The notes below the pieces were generated by a model. That model did no database searches. It worked only from the letters and a program-made list of their open reading frames with translations, and was not told where the DNA came from. 64,000 nucleotides of DNA from Desulfobacula sp. GTDB taxonomy: Bacteria; Desulfobacterota; Desulfobacteria; Desulfobacterales; Desulfobacteraceae. The stretch covers positions 1-64,000 of the forward strand of contig NZ_JAQYWD010000023.1 of NCBI RefSeq assembly GCF_030145145.1. Reading direction: 5' to 3'. Below are positions 1-7,237 of this stretch, piece by piece; within the stretch, counting starts at the first letter, position 1, and every line of letters starts with the position of its first letter. The position numbers were made by a program, and so were the translations under genes.

Positions 1-71
1 TCATCAACAATGTTACCATCACCCTTCATGGCCAGTGAATAAATGTTGGTGTCTATCAATACCTTTTTCAT
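1..71 (-). CDS. PIN-domain toxin (VapC-like), 3' part outside window
   Basis: Reading the minus strand from the ATG at 69-71 gives MKKVLIDTNIYSLAMKGDG, the classic start of a PIN-domain ribonuclease: a hydrophobic strand followed by an acidic D-T-N motif whose Asp binds the catalytic metal. The gene runs off the left edge, so only about 23 residues are seen. Its ATG overlaps the stop of the upstream antitoxin by 4 bp (ATGA), the usual translational coupling of antitoxin-toxin pairs. PIN toxins typically cleave tRNA or other RNA when the antitoxin is lost. The family call rests on the N-terminal motif and the neighbour only. Confidence 0.72.
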   Translation of the reverse strand, partial: MKKVLIDTNIYSLAMKGDGNIVD

Positions 72-328
72 TCCCAGAGATCCTGGTCGATTTTGCGTTG
101 CCTGGTTATTGAATCATTTATTTTTTTGAACTCATCATCGCTCCATCTACCAAACAGGTTATCCAAATCGTCATATCGGCGTGAAAATTTCTTTTCTTTA
201 TTAAATCCAAGACTTATTTTGATAAACTCAAGAATAAGATTATTAACACTCTTGCCTTGCTTTCTTGCAACTATTTTTAATTTTTCAGCTACTTCAGGTT
301 CAACACCTCTAATGGAAACAGTCTTCAT
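68..328 (-). CDS. Ribbon-helix-helix antitoxin (FitA/VapB-like)
   Basis: An 86-aa protein opening with a beta strand (MKTVSIRGV) and two helices containing VARKQGKSVNNLILEFI, the pattern of a ribbon-helix-helix DNA-binding fold of the plasmid-stability/FitA type. The charged C-terminal half (about residues 45-86) would be the flexible part that wraps the PIN toxin encoded immediately downstream with a 4-bp overlap. A G-rich Shine-Dalgarno stretch lies about 5 nt before the ATG. By family knowledge the protein neutralises the toxin and represses its own operon; tandem 10-bp direct repeats over the -10 element are the likely operator. Confidence 0.75.
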   Translation of the reverse strand: MKTVSIRGVEPEVAEKLKIVARKQGKSVNNLILEFIKISLGFNKEKKFSRRYDDLDNLFGRWSDDEFKKINDSITRQRKIDQDLWE

Positions 329-372
329 AAACGCCCCCCTAAAACAATGTCATTTTATGATTTCATATTAAT

Positions 373-404
373 GCTATCATATGCCATCATATCGATTTTG
401 TCAA
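373..404 (-). promoter_or_regulatory. Sigma70-type promoter and operator of the toxin-antitoxin pair
   Basis: On the minus strand TTGACA (404-399), a 17-bp spacer and TATGAT (381-376) form a near-consensus promoter about 50 bp before the antitoxin ATG. The -10 lies inside two tandem 10-bp direct repeats, ATATGATGGC and ATATGATAGC (392-383 and 382-373), a likely site for the ribbon-helix-helix antitoxin to repress its own operon. The T-run just before the -35 may also help end transcription of the upstream yjbH gene. Confidence 0.7.
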
Positions 405-422
405 AAAAGCCAACAGCTCCGC

Positions 423-2561
423 TTAAAACTTCCTCATGTCGTTAAGTGTTCTTTTGGTGTGGTTCGGGGTTGACCAGGGACTCATTGGATACAGCGAATC
501 CGGCTGCCGCACCATGGCGCCGGGGTCACGGGTAAAACTGTTTATGGAATAGCTCAAATGACCGGGTTTGTCATTGGGTTTAAAGATAGAGAGGGGAAAC
601 CGGATATAGACCCCTTTTTGATCGGTACCCCTGTTTTTAGGGGATTGAAAAATATCTGTATCTGTTTTTGTGTACCAAGCACCAATAGTAAAATATTTGA
701 AGGATCGTCTCAGATCTATTTGAAATCCTAAATCTCCAGCCAGGAACCGACCGATGGTCAGTCCTGCTTCAATTCCCTGGGAGGGTAAAATCTGAGAATA
801 AAGATTAAAAAATGCTGTAGAATACCATTTGTCCGGGTCGTCTCTTAATTTAAAATTATTGTCCGGGTCCCTTTTGCGGACAAATTCAGACTCAAATCCT
901 GCCCCCCAGAGTCCATCGTTAAAATACCGGAAGACCTCTGCACCAAATCCTGCATAGGCGGATTCAAATATCCCTGCGGCAAATCTTCCCTGGACAGACA
1001 ACGGAAGGTTGACTTTCTGCTCCAGGGCCAGCTGGGATATCCTGATGGTTGATTGGGCTTCATAGTCCAGCAGATCGGTCCTAACCGCGTTTTCCTTTTC
1101 CAGGGGAACATAATCCAATTCGTCATATTGATTGAACAGGGTCCATTGAAGCTCACCAAGGATATCACCGCCGTACCAGGGTTTGTATCCGGCTTTAGCC
1201 CTGAGAAACCCCTTATGTTTGAAAAAGCCTGTTTTATTATTCACAAATGTCTGTATTTTGGGGGTGATGCTATAATTAAACCTGTCATCCGGTTCATACA
1301 CCATTTTTGACGGGGTAGAGTCTTGTTGAAAATCTTTCCAGTTTTTGCCTTTGTAAAGATTAAGGTCAGAAAATGTGAGCAGTCCGTCTTTGTCAAGAGT
1401 GCTGTCCATAAAAGAATTAAAAGCACTTCTTGAAGTTTTAAAACTTTGCAACACGGTGATACCATCTTTTATATTCAGATAAAATTTTTCAATACGAAGG
1501 GGTAAGATTTTATCACAGACCATGGCCACATGACCAAAAGATCTTGCATTAGAAAGGTGAAGCGTGTTTTCATACTCAACCCACACAGCATCTGCGGTGC
1601 AGGATGCAGAGACATTTCCAAATCCCTGTTCACCCAATTGCTTTGCAATGAGGGCGGCGAGTCTTTCATTATCAGAAGTTTCGGCCTCCCATTTAAGTTT
1701 CTCTCCCGGGGTGTAGGGTTTGGTTTTTTCCCATGCCAGCATGCCTTCTGGTTTTAAGGGGAACTCAAAGTCAATACTGCCAGCAAAGGTATCTCCCCTT
1801 AAAAAAGCGGCTGTTGCATGGATATGGTCTGTCAGTTTATATTTAATGCCAACATTAATCGGAATAGATGAATCATCCTCTTTGAGGATGTTACCTGCGC
1901 TATCCCTGTATCCATAAGTGTTTGCTCTATCAATGCTGGAATATTCAGCTGCCAGGGTAAGTTTAGGGCTAACATACCACTCGATCCCTCCAAAAACACT
2001 TGTCGCTCTGAAAGGATCAGATGTCAAAAATGATTCTGCTGAATCAAGACCGCCTGTTCTAAATTCACCAGCAAGGATTCCCTGGCCTAAGCCTATTGTC
2101 ACATCGACATTACCGAACATTTTTGATGCGACCACATAACGTGATGGAAACAGGCCTGTTCCCAAAGCATCATAAAAGCCTGCTGAAATCTGGGGGAAAA
2201 ATTCATTCTCTTCGAGTAAAACCACCCGCATCCCTGCACTTCTGTCTTTATTAGCACCATAACTGTAGCCGGGAAAAGCTTGAATGGTATCTACTCGGGT
2301 AAACTGCCCATGGAATTCGAACCGGTCAAAAATTCCTATCGCCCCACCATAATAACGCCAGGGGTCTGCAGTACCCATTTTAAGCCGCACTGTCCAGTCG
2401 GGTTTAACCCGGGCTGTTGGCATTTGAAAGATGCCGGTATACGACTGCAGCGAACCCAGTGCCTGGGCATTTGATTCCCAGGCCATCACAGTTGTGGAAG
2501 AGAGACAAACAGCGAGAGAAACAAAACCGACTATGAGACTTTTGTTACAGCGAAAGGGCAA
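423..2561 (-). CDS. yjbH: YjbH-type outer-membrane exopolysaccharide protein
   Basis: About 712 aa, matching the YjbH (DUF940) family: signal peptide at about 1-27, then SLQSYTGIFQMPTARV and a long series of amphipathic beta strands up to KRTLNDMRKF at the C terminus, as expected for a large outer-membrane beta barrel, with a periplasmic domain in the middle (roughly residues 290-400). In E. coli YjbH belongs to the yjbEFGH operon for exopolysaccharide production. Here it lies downstream of an SLBB export protein and a YjbE-like small protein. The longest frame starts at a TTG at 2585; I prefer the TTG at 2561, which has GGAG six bases upstream and yields a standard signal peptide. The start overlaps the upstream stop by 17 bp. 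Confidence 0.85.
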   Translation of the reverse strand: MPFRCNKSLIVGFVSLAVCLSSTTVMAWESNAQALGSLQSYTGIFQMPTARVKPDWTVRLKMGTADPWRYYGGAIGIFDRFEFHGQFTRVDTIQAFPGYSYGANKDRSAGMRVVLLEENEFFPQISAGFYDALGTGLFPSRYVVASKMFGNVDVTIGLGQGILAGEFRTGGLDSAESFLTSDPFRATSVFGGIEWYVSPKLTLAAEYSSIDRANTYGYRDSAGNILKEDDSSIPINVGIKYKLTDHIHATAAFLRGDTFAGSIDFEFPLKPEGMLAWEKTKPYTPGEKLKWEAETSDNERLAALIAKQLGEQGFGNVSASCTADAVWVEYENTLHLSNARSFGHVAMVCDKILPLRIEKFYLNIKDGITVLQSFKTSRSAFNSFMDSTLDKDGLLTFSDLNLYKGKNWKDFQQDSTPSKMVYEPDDRFNYSITPKIQTFVNNKTGFFKHKGFLRAKAGYKPWYGGDILGELQWTLFNQYDELDYVPLEKENAVRTDLLDYEAQSTIRISQLALEQKVNLPLSVQGRFAAGIFESAYAGFGAEVFRYFNDGLWGAGFESEFVRKRDPDNNFKLRDDPDKWYSTAFFNLYSQILPSQGIEAGLTIGRFLAGDLGFQIDLRRSFKYFTIGAWYTKTDTDIFQSPKNRGTDQKGVYIRFPLSIFKPNDKPGHLSYSINSFTRDPGAMVRQPDSLYPMSPWSTPNHTKRTLNDMRKF

Positions 2562-5500
2562 CAGCGACTCCGGCTGTGGTGGCAATCTTAAATATAATAT
2601 CTGCGATTTCTGATATCATTTTGAGATAGGGGACTCGTTCAAGGTCTTCAGGAACAACAATGGTGTCACCCGGCATCAAAACCGTGCTGCCGAAGCTTGA
2701 AAAAAATCCGTTATTCTGGGACATGGAAAGGATTTCACCATTTGCCTTTAACAGATACATGTAATCTTCATCCGCTGTTTTGGCAATCCCGCCGCTTTTT
2801 GCCAGGTAAAAATCCAGATCCCGGTTGGGTTCATAAAGAAAAGACCCTGGAGAATAGACACTGCCAACCACGGAAACAAAAGAGGGTTTTGAAGGAATAT
2901 CAAGGATATCTCCATTCTTTAACCTGAAATCATAGAGACTGTTTTTAAAAGACGCTAAATCTGCCAGTTTAATGGCGATCCGGCCTTCCGCCTTAATGGA
3001 GGAGAGCTGCTGTAACAAATTTTTGGCTGTCTCTCCTGTCACTTCTGCGGCAGTTACATCTTCTGCCGATACCGCGGTCTGTGCCATGTTAGAGGAGGCC
3101 TTTGTGACGGACAATTGCAATCTTTCGATCATTTGATCAATGCTTTTTTGCTGGATAATCCGGGCTTTTTCTGACGTGTATTTCGCCCCGTAAAAATAGG
3201 CATATTCAGAAAAACCACCGGCTCGTTGGATCAAATCAGAAACCTTTTCACCTTCTCTAATGCTGTAGGTTCCAGGATAGGCCACCTCACCTGTGATGGC
3301 GACCTTTTCTACCAGGGTCGCATTCTTGATATTGGGAACCAGGATTGAATCCCAGGGCTCTAAAAGGAAGTCACCATCCTGGTCATTGTTCAGCATAATA
3401 TAGTCTGTCTGGACCCTGTCACCGTCAATGAACTGTCTGGCAATTTCAATTTTTTCTGTTCGCGCACCAAATTTAAGCCCCCCGGCCAGGGCCAGGGCAT
3501 CTTTCAGGCGAAGTCCGGGCTGATACGTAAACTCGCCTGTTTTCCAGACCGCCCCTTCCAAAGAAAATGTTTCAGCAATACCCAGTTCCAATCTGGACAG
3601 TATTTTAATTTTATCAAAGGGCTGAAGTTCAGCATCATACTCCCCTTTGAATACCTCTGCCAGAGGGAATCGAATCGAAGTGGTCCGGGTGGTTTTAGGA
3701 TCATACCGTTCAATCAGTCCAAACGCCATCATTGCATCGGGTTTTAAAATATCTTCCGGTTTTGGCAGATCCCTGGAAATAAGGATTTCAGATAATGTCA
3801 TGCCGGAATAATACTTCATTCGTTCAGGAAACCAGACATGCCCTTCAAGGCTGATAAAATAATCTTCGAGCTTGGGAACCCCTATTCTGTCTTCCGACTC
3901 CAGCACAAAATCAGCACTGTCTGTCAGATTCAGTTGAATATACTCGGTTTCAAATTTTGTACCGGTTTTGATCTTTCTTTTTATTTCTATGCGATCTGTC
4001 CTTGCATCGGTCATTAAACCACCGGCCAGGGCCAGGGCATCTTTTAACTTCAGCCCAGATTTATACTCATATTCCCCCGGTTTCCATACCGCGCCGGTGA
4101 TGGCAAAATTTTCACGGATACCAATGGCAGCTCGTGAAAGAATTTTTATCCTGTCAAAGGGATGAAGCGCTTCGTCATATTCCCCTGTAAAGACTTTTGA
4201 CAGGGGAAATTGCCGGGGGGTCACCCGTGTTGTTTCCAGATCATATCGATAAATTAAGGCAAACGCCATGACGGCATCCGGCATTAACAGCTTTGGTGCC
4301 GTAAGAACATCTGAAAGCTTCATCCCGTCTTTAAATTGGAAAATATCCGGTATCCAGACATGGCCTTCTAAATTGACCACATTGGGCAGCTGTGATAATG
4401 AAAATGTGAGTTCCAGCAGATCTCCATTTTGAATGGCAATTTTTTTCCACTCATTGATCGATTTGCTGTTGATATCGTTTACGACAAAACTTTGATTGTT
4501 TTCAAACCGGCGCAAATAGATGCGCGAGCCAAAGGCCTGGGGTAAAACATTGCCGGCCAGGCGCACAAGGTCTTGAACATTTTTTTCGCTGGTTATTTCA
4601 AAGATCCCTTCATTGTTCACCGCCCCGGCAACGGCAGCCGTTTTTCCGATACCGGGCACAAAAATGACATCTTTATTTTGAAGAATTTCATCTGCCCCCC
4701 TGTTGCCCTTCAGGAGCAGATCATAAACATCCAACACCTTTATTACTTTTTTGGCCCTGTTCAATTTGATCTGTCGTAAAGTTCCGGATTTCTTCACCCC
4801 ACCGGCAGCCAGCAGACCGTTAAAAATGGTTGAAAAAGACGGAACGATGTGCAATCCCGGATTTTCTACAGCCCCCACCACATAAATTTCAAGGCTTCTC
4901 AATTTCGTCAGCGTAACACTGACATTGATCCCCTGTATATATTTCTGGGCTTCTCGTCGAATGATGGATTCGACATCCCCATATTTCACCCCTGCCAGTT
5001 GGACAATGCCGATTTTGGGAACATTTATCGTGCCTTCCCTATCCACTGTGACCGAGTATTCTGCATCACTGCCGCTGCCCCACAATCGGATAAACAGTTG
5101 ATCTCCTGTTCCGAGAAGATATGCCGGATCCGGCACAGCCAGGCTTGACGGCTGCATTGTGGCAGACCTGAAAATATCATAACCAAATTGATTTAAATGA
5201 CCACTGAGGGTGGATGAATAGCCTTTCCGATACTGCTGTTCAATAATGGAAACATTGCCTGAAACTATATCTTTCGAGCCGTTCAGATCGGGTTTATCCT
5301 CGTTTGTTTTTTCCGTTCCTGATGCATCGGTTGTTTCCGTGTCACTGCCCAGTTTGTTAGCAATATTCTCAGCATCCGATGGGGCATTTTTTTTCTGTGA
5401 TGGCTCCTGGACAGACGTGGCGTTTTTCAGCTGCTCCATGTCCTCGGGGGACAAATTTTCAATAATACCGGGCGGCAGATTTTTCATATCTTGTGCAGTT

Positions 5501-5589
5501 ACGGTCTGGCCTTGATATTCCATTGCCAGGCAAGTCGTAACAACGGTGAACATACCCAAAAACAGAATGATCCATATTTTTTTAATCAT
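2545..5589 (-). CDS. Wza-type polysaccharide export protein with multiple SLBB domains
   Basis: About 1014 aa from the ATG at 5589 (a GTG at 5637 is possible but would bury the signal peptide MIKKIWIILFLGMF). After a low-complexity region (about 30-100) comes a Poly_export domain near residue 155 (LLGTGDQLFIRLWGSG) followed by SLBB domains. Two segments of about 140 aa are an internal duplication: both begin with LEGHVW and contain KIKILSR-like and LKDALALAGGL motifs. The hydrophobic C-terminal segment (IADIIFKIATTAGVAVAL) resembles the outer-membrane helix of Wza-type proteins. It is more than twice the length of E. coli Wza. Role by family: outer-membrane channel for extracellular polysaccharide. 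It lies between the YjbE-like gene and yjbH in one operon. Confidence 0.85.
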   Translation of the reverse strand: MIKKIWIILFLGMFTVVTTCLAMEYQGQTVTAQDMKNLPPGIIENLSPEDMEQLKNATSVQEPSQKKNAPSDAENIANKLGSDTETTDASGTEKTNEDKPDLNGSKDIVSGNVSIIEQQYRKGYSSTLSGHLNQFGYDIFRSATMQPSSLAVPDPAYLLGTGDQLFIRLWGSGSDAEYSVTVDREGTINVPKIGIVQLAGVKYGDVESIIRREAQKYIQGINVSVTLTKLRSLEIYVVGAVENPGLHIVPSFSTIFNGLLAAGGVKKSGTLRQIKLNRAKKVIKVLDVYDLLLKGNRGADEILQNKDVIFVPGIGKTAAVAGAVNNEGIFEITSEKNVQDLVRLAGNVLPQAFGSRIYLRRFENNQSFVVNDINSKSINEWKKIAIQNGDLLELTFSLSQLPNVVNLEGHVWIPDIFQFKDGMKLSDVLTAPKLLMPDAVMAFALIYRYDLETTRVTPRQFPLSKVFTGEYDEALHPFDRIKILSRAAIGIRENFAITGAVWKPGEYEYKSGLKLKDALALAGGLMTDARTDRIEIKRKIKTGTKFETEYIQLNLTDSADFVLESEDRIGVPKLEDYFISLEGHVWFPERMKYYSGMTLSEILISRDLPKPEDILKPDAMMAFGLIERYDPKTTRTTSIRFPLAEVFKGEYDAELQPFDKIKILSRLELGIAETFSLEGAVWKTGEFTYQPGLRLKDALALAGGLKFGARTEKIEIARQFIDGDRVQTDYIMLNNDQDGDFLLEPWDSILVPNIKNATLVEKVAITGEVAYPGTYSIREGEKVSDLIQRAGGFSEYAYFYGAKYTSEKARIIQQKSIDQMIERLQLSVTKASSNMAQTAVSAEDVTAAEVTGETAKNLLQQLSSIKAEGRIAIKLADLASFKNSLYDFRLKNGDILDIPSKPSFVSVVGSVYSPGSFLYEPNRDLDFYLAKSGGIAKTADEDYMYLLKANGEILSMSQNNGFFSSFGSTVLMPGDTIVVPEDLERVPYLKMISEIADIIFKIATTAGVAVALSL
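2559..2571 (-). promoter_or_regulatory. RBS and TTG that decide the yjbH start
   Basis: On the minus strand GGAG (2571-2568) is followed by six bases and a TTG (2561-2559). It sits inside the end of the upstream SLBB gene, so yjbH translation is probably coupled to it. The alternative TTG at 2585 has no visible Shine-Dalgarno. Confidence 0.6.
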
Positions 5590-5629
5590 AAGCGTACCAT
5601 TTAAAACAAAAGGATTGATTAGGAAGGAA

Positions 5630-5675
5630 AAATCCACAAAAACCAGTATCAGCGAGATACGATTTTTGTGGATTT
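5630..5675 (-). terminator. Hairpin between yjbE-like gene and SLBB gene (attenuator or partial terminator)
   Basis: A perfect 13-bp inverted repeat AAATCCACAAAAA (5630-5642) / TTTTTGTGGATTT (5663-5675); the loop holds a further GTATC/GATAC pair. It lies in the gap between the small gene's stop (5706) and the SLBB start (5589). On the minus strand only a short T-stretch follows inside the stem end, so it is more likely a partial terminator or an mRNA stabiliser than a full stop. It would let the small protein be made in excess. Confidence 0.5.
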
Positions 5676-5705
5676 ATTTAATTTTGGAATTTTGGGAAGT
5701 TTTCT

Positions 5706-6038
5706 TTAATGACCGGTATGACCGGTATGACCGGTATGACCCGCATCATCATTATCATCAGTGATGGTGGAAACAACAACACCAGCAACAACAGCACCGG
5801 CAACAACAGCACCGATAGTTGCAGCAGTAGACAACCCCAAACCAGCACCAGCAGCACCAGCAGCGCCACCTGCGCCTGCAGCACCACCTGCAGCACCACC
5901 GGCACCTGCACCTGCACCTGCACCTGCATCAGCACCAGCAGCAGCGCCACCAGCAGCAGCATCGGCAGCCATGGCCGATGGCGCACCAATACAGAATACC
6001 AACAAACAACTTAACAAAATAACAATCAGCTTTTTCAT
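5706..6038 (-). CDS. YjbE-like small secreted Ala/Gly-rich protein
   Basis: A 110-aa protein from the ATG at 6038, chosen because GGAGG lies five bases upstream; an upstream TTG at 6092 only adds an unlikely HIHIHIH stretch from a DNA repeat. Signal peptide MKKLIVILLSCLLVFCIGAPSAMA, then an almost pure Ala/Gly segment (about residues 25-65), a hydrophobic Gly/Ala/Val segment (about 66-92), an acidic TDDNDD and a tail of four GH pairs (GHTGHTGHTGH). E. coli YjbE has the same plan (signal peptide, Ala/Gly-rich, short hydrophobic stretch, polar repeat tail) and likewise opens a yjb operon. Sequence identity cannot be trusted at this composition, so the link is by architecture and context. Confidence 0.65.
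   Translation of the reverse strand: MKKLIVILLSCLLVFCIGAPSAMAADAAAGGAAAGADAGAGAGAGAGGAAGGAAGAGGAAGAAGAGLGLSTAATIGAVVAGAVVAGVVVSTITDDNDDAGHTGHTGHTGH
5709..5735. repeat. 9-bp tandem repeat encoding the Thr-Gly-His tail
   Basis: Three perfect copies of ATGACCGGT followed by a degenerate fourth (ATGACCCGC). Each unit encodes one T-G-H step of the C-terminal tail on the minus strand, so slippage would change the number of His residues without a frameshift. Confidence 0.8.
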
Positions 6039-6063
6039 TGTTTCCTCCCTACATGATTTGATT

Positions 6064-6092
6064 TTTCTATGTATATGTATATGTATATGCAA
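6064..6092 (-). promoter_or_regulatory. Candidate promoter with a hexanucleotide repeat as its spacer
   Basis: On the minus strand TTGCAT (6092-6087), 17 bp, then TAGAAA (6069-6064), about 26 bp before the Shine-Dalgarno of the YjbE-like gene. The spacer consists almost wholly of the repeat TATGTA (plus-strand 6068-6089, about 3.7 copies). Gain or loss of a unit would change the spacing by 6 bp. The -10 is only a 4/6 match, so this is a candidate. Confidence 0.4.
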
Positions 6093-6502
6093 AATATTTT
6101 TTAATATTTATGAAAGTATTAACTGTTAGACTTACATAGCAGTCTCTTGGATAAAAATCCATATTTTTTTATTTTTTTATGTCAAAAAATCGCCAATGGA
6201 TAAATTTTAAAAATAGCTCCGCCCTTTCAACTACATTGATCATGTAACTTAACTTACTGTTATGATTGATATTTTATTTAATTTTGCAAATAAGCGTTAC
6301 TTCATATTCGTTTATGGTTGCGCCTTCCCTGGAACACTTCAAGGATATCTCTATTCCAGTAAGATCTTATATTCAAAAAACCCGTGGGGGTCAAGAGAAA
6401 ATGATTTTCTAAAAAAAGTTTAAATTATGTGCTTACCCGCCACCATTTATGGTATATCACAGCAAATGAAACGTTTGAAAATATGGAAAAAATACAAAAA
6501 TA
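6093..6502. other. AT-rich divergent intergenic region
   Basis: This stretch separates the minus-strand exopolysaccharide operon from the plus-strand gspF group. It is strongly AT-rich and must hold the plus-strand promoter, but I cannot pick one with confidence. A 6-bp inverted repeat (CTGGAA/TTCCAG, near 6330-6360) is the only small structure seen. I find no coding frame, known riboswitch or RNA gene. Confidence 0.5.
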
Positions 6503-7237
6503 ATGAACAAAAATATTTATAAACCGATTGTCTTAACCACGCTGGCAATAACAGGATTGGCGCTGATATATTTAATGGTTACATCCAGAACCCCACCGGA
6601 TACTAAGACAGAAACACCTGCCCATCAAAACAAAAAAACCTATCGGTATGCAAAACCGTCCCAGCGCATTCGAGGGTTTCAATACGATGGGTACGAAGCG
6701 TCTCACCATTTATTATCCATCCGCAGCAGCCAGGTTACGATTCGCAGAAAAAAAATGGGGTTTGTACGATTTGCCCTGATCAAAGAAGCCCTGTTTGAGG
6801 AGGGACACATTAAACTTTACATGCCTGTTGACCCCCAAACGGCCATTAATCCCGATACGGATGGGATAGCTGACCCAGCCGGTCTTCAGCGAGCACTGGG
6901 GTTGATGACATCAAAAGACAGCAAACTGTTATCCAATTTTAAAAATGTTTCTTCGATCCTGATCCGTCCGGTGATCATTGAGATGTATAACGATAACCGC
7001 CTGGCCACCTCGATCTCCGGAGGATCCTGCGCCATCAGTTTAACCCGGCGCAACATTATTTTTACCGGATCTGTCATTGTTATTTCCGGGAACCGCAAAT
7101 TGATGCTTGACAGGCTGGCGTTAAACCCGGAAAATACCCTGCTGACGGGGACCGATTATGTTCTTTATACCCCAAAAGGGAAAACCGCAGGCAAGCAGAT
7201 CACAACGGATTTGAGCCTGCAAAAGGGGTTTGAGTAA
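6503..7237 (+). CDS. Membrane-anchored periplasmic protein, possible LptC/LptA fold
   Basis: A 244-aa protein with one N-terminal membrane segment (about 8-27) and a beta-rich periplasmic part. The C-terminal pattern (FTGSVIVISGNRKLMLDRL, then a leucine-rich strand, LLTGTDYVLYTP and TTDLSLQ) resembles the repeating strands of LptC/LptA-type beta-jellyroll proteins that carry lipopolysaccharide across the periplasm. The match is by pattern only, so I give no gene symbol. Its stop overlaps the gspF start (TAATG), so the two are translationally coupled. A role tied to GspF or to LPS cannot be separated on sequence. No strong Shine-Dalgarno precedes the ATG. Confidence 0.4.
   Translation: MNKNIYKPIVLTTLAITGLALIYLMVTSRTPPDTKTETPAHQNKKTYRYAKPSQRIRGFQYDGYEASHHLLSIRSSQVTIRRKKMGFVRFALIKEALFEEGHIKLYMPVDPQTAINPDTDGIADPAGLQRALGLMTSKDSKLLSNFKNVSSILIRPVIIEMYNDNRLATSISGGSCAISLTRRNIIFTGSVIVISGNRKLMLDRLALNPENTLLTGTDYVLYTPKGKTAGKQITTDLSLQKGFE

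Noticed and set aside
6040-6092. Upstream extension of the YjbE-like protein with HIHIHIH
   Set aside because: It would start at a TTG with no Shine-Dalgarno and translate the hexanucleotide repeat; GGAGG sits five bases before the ATG at 6038.
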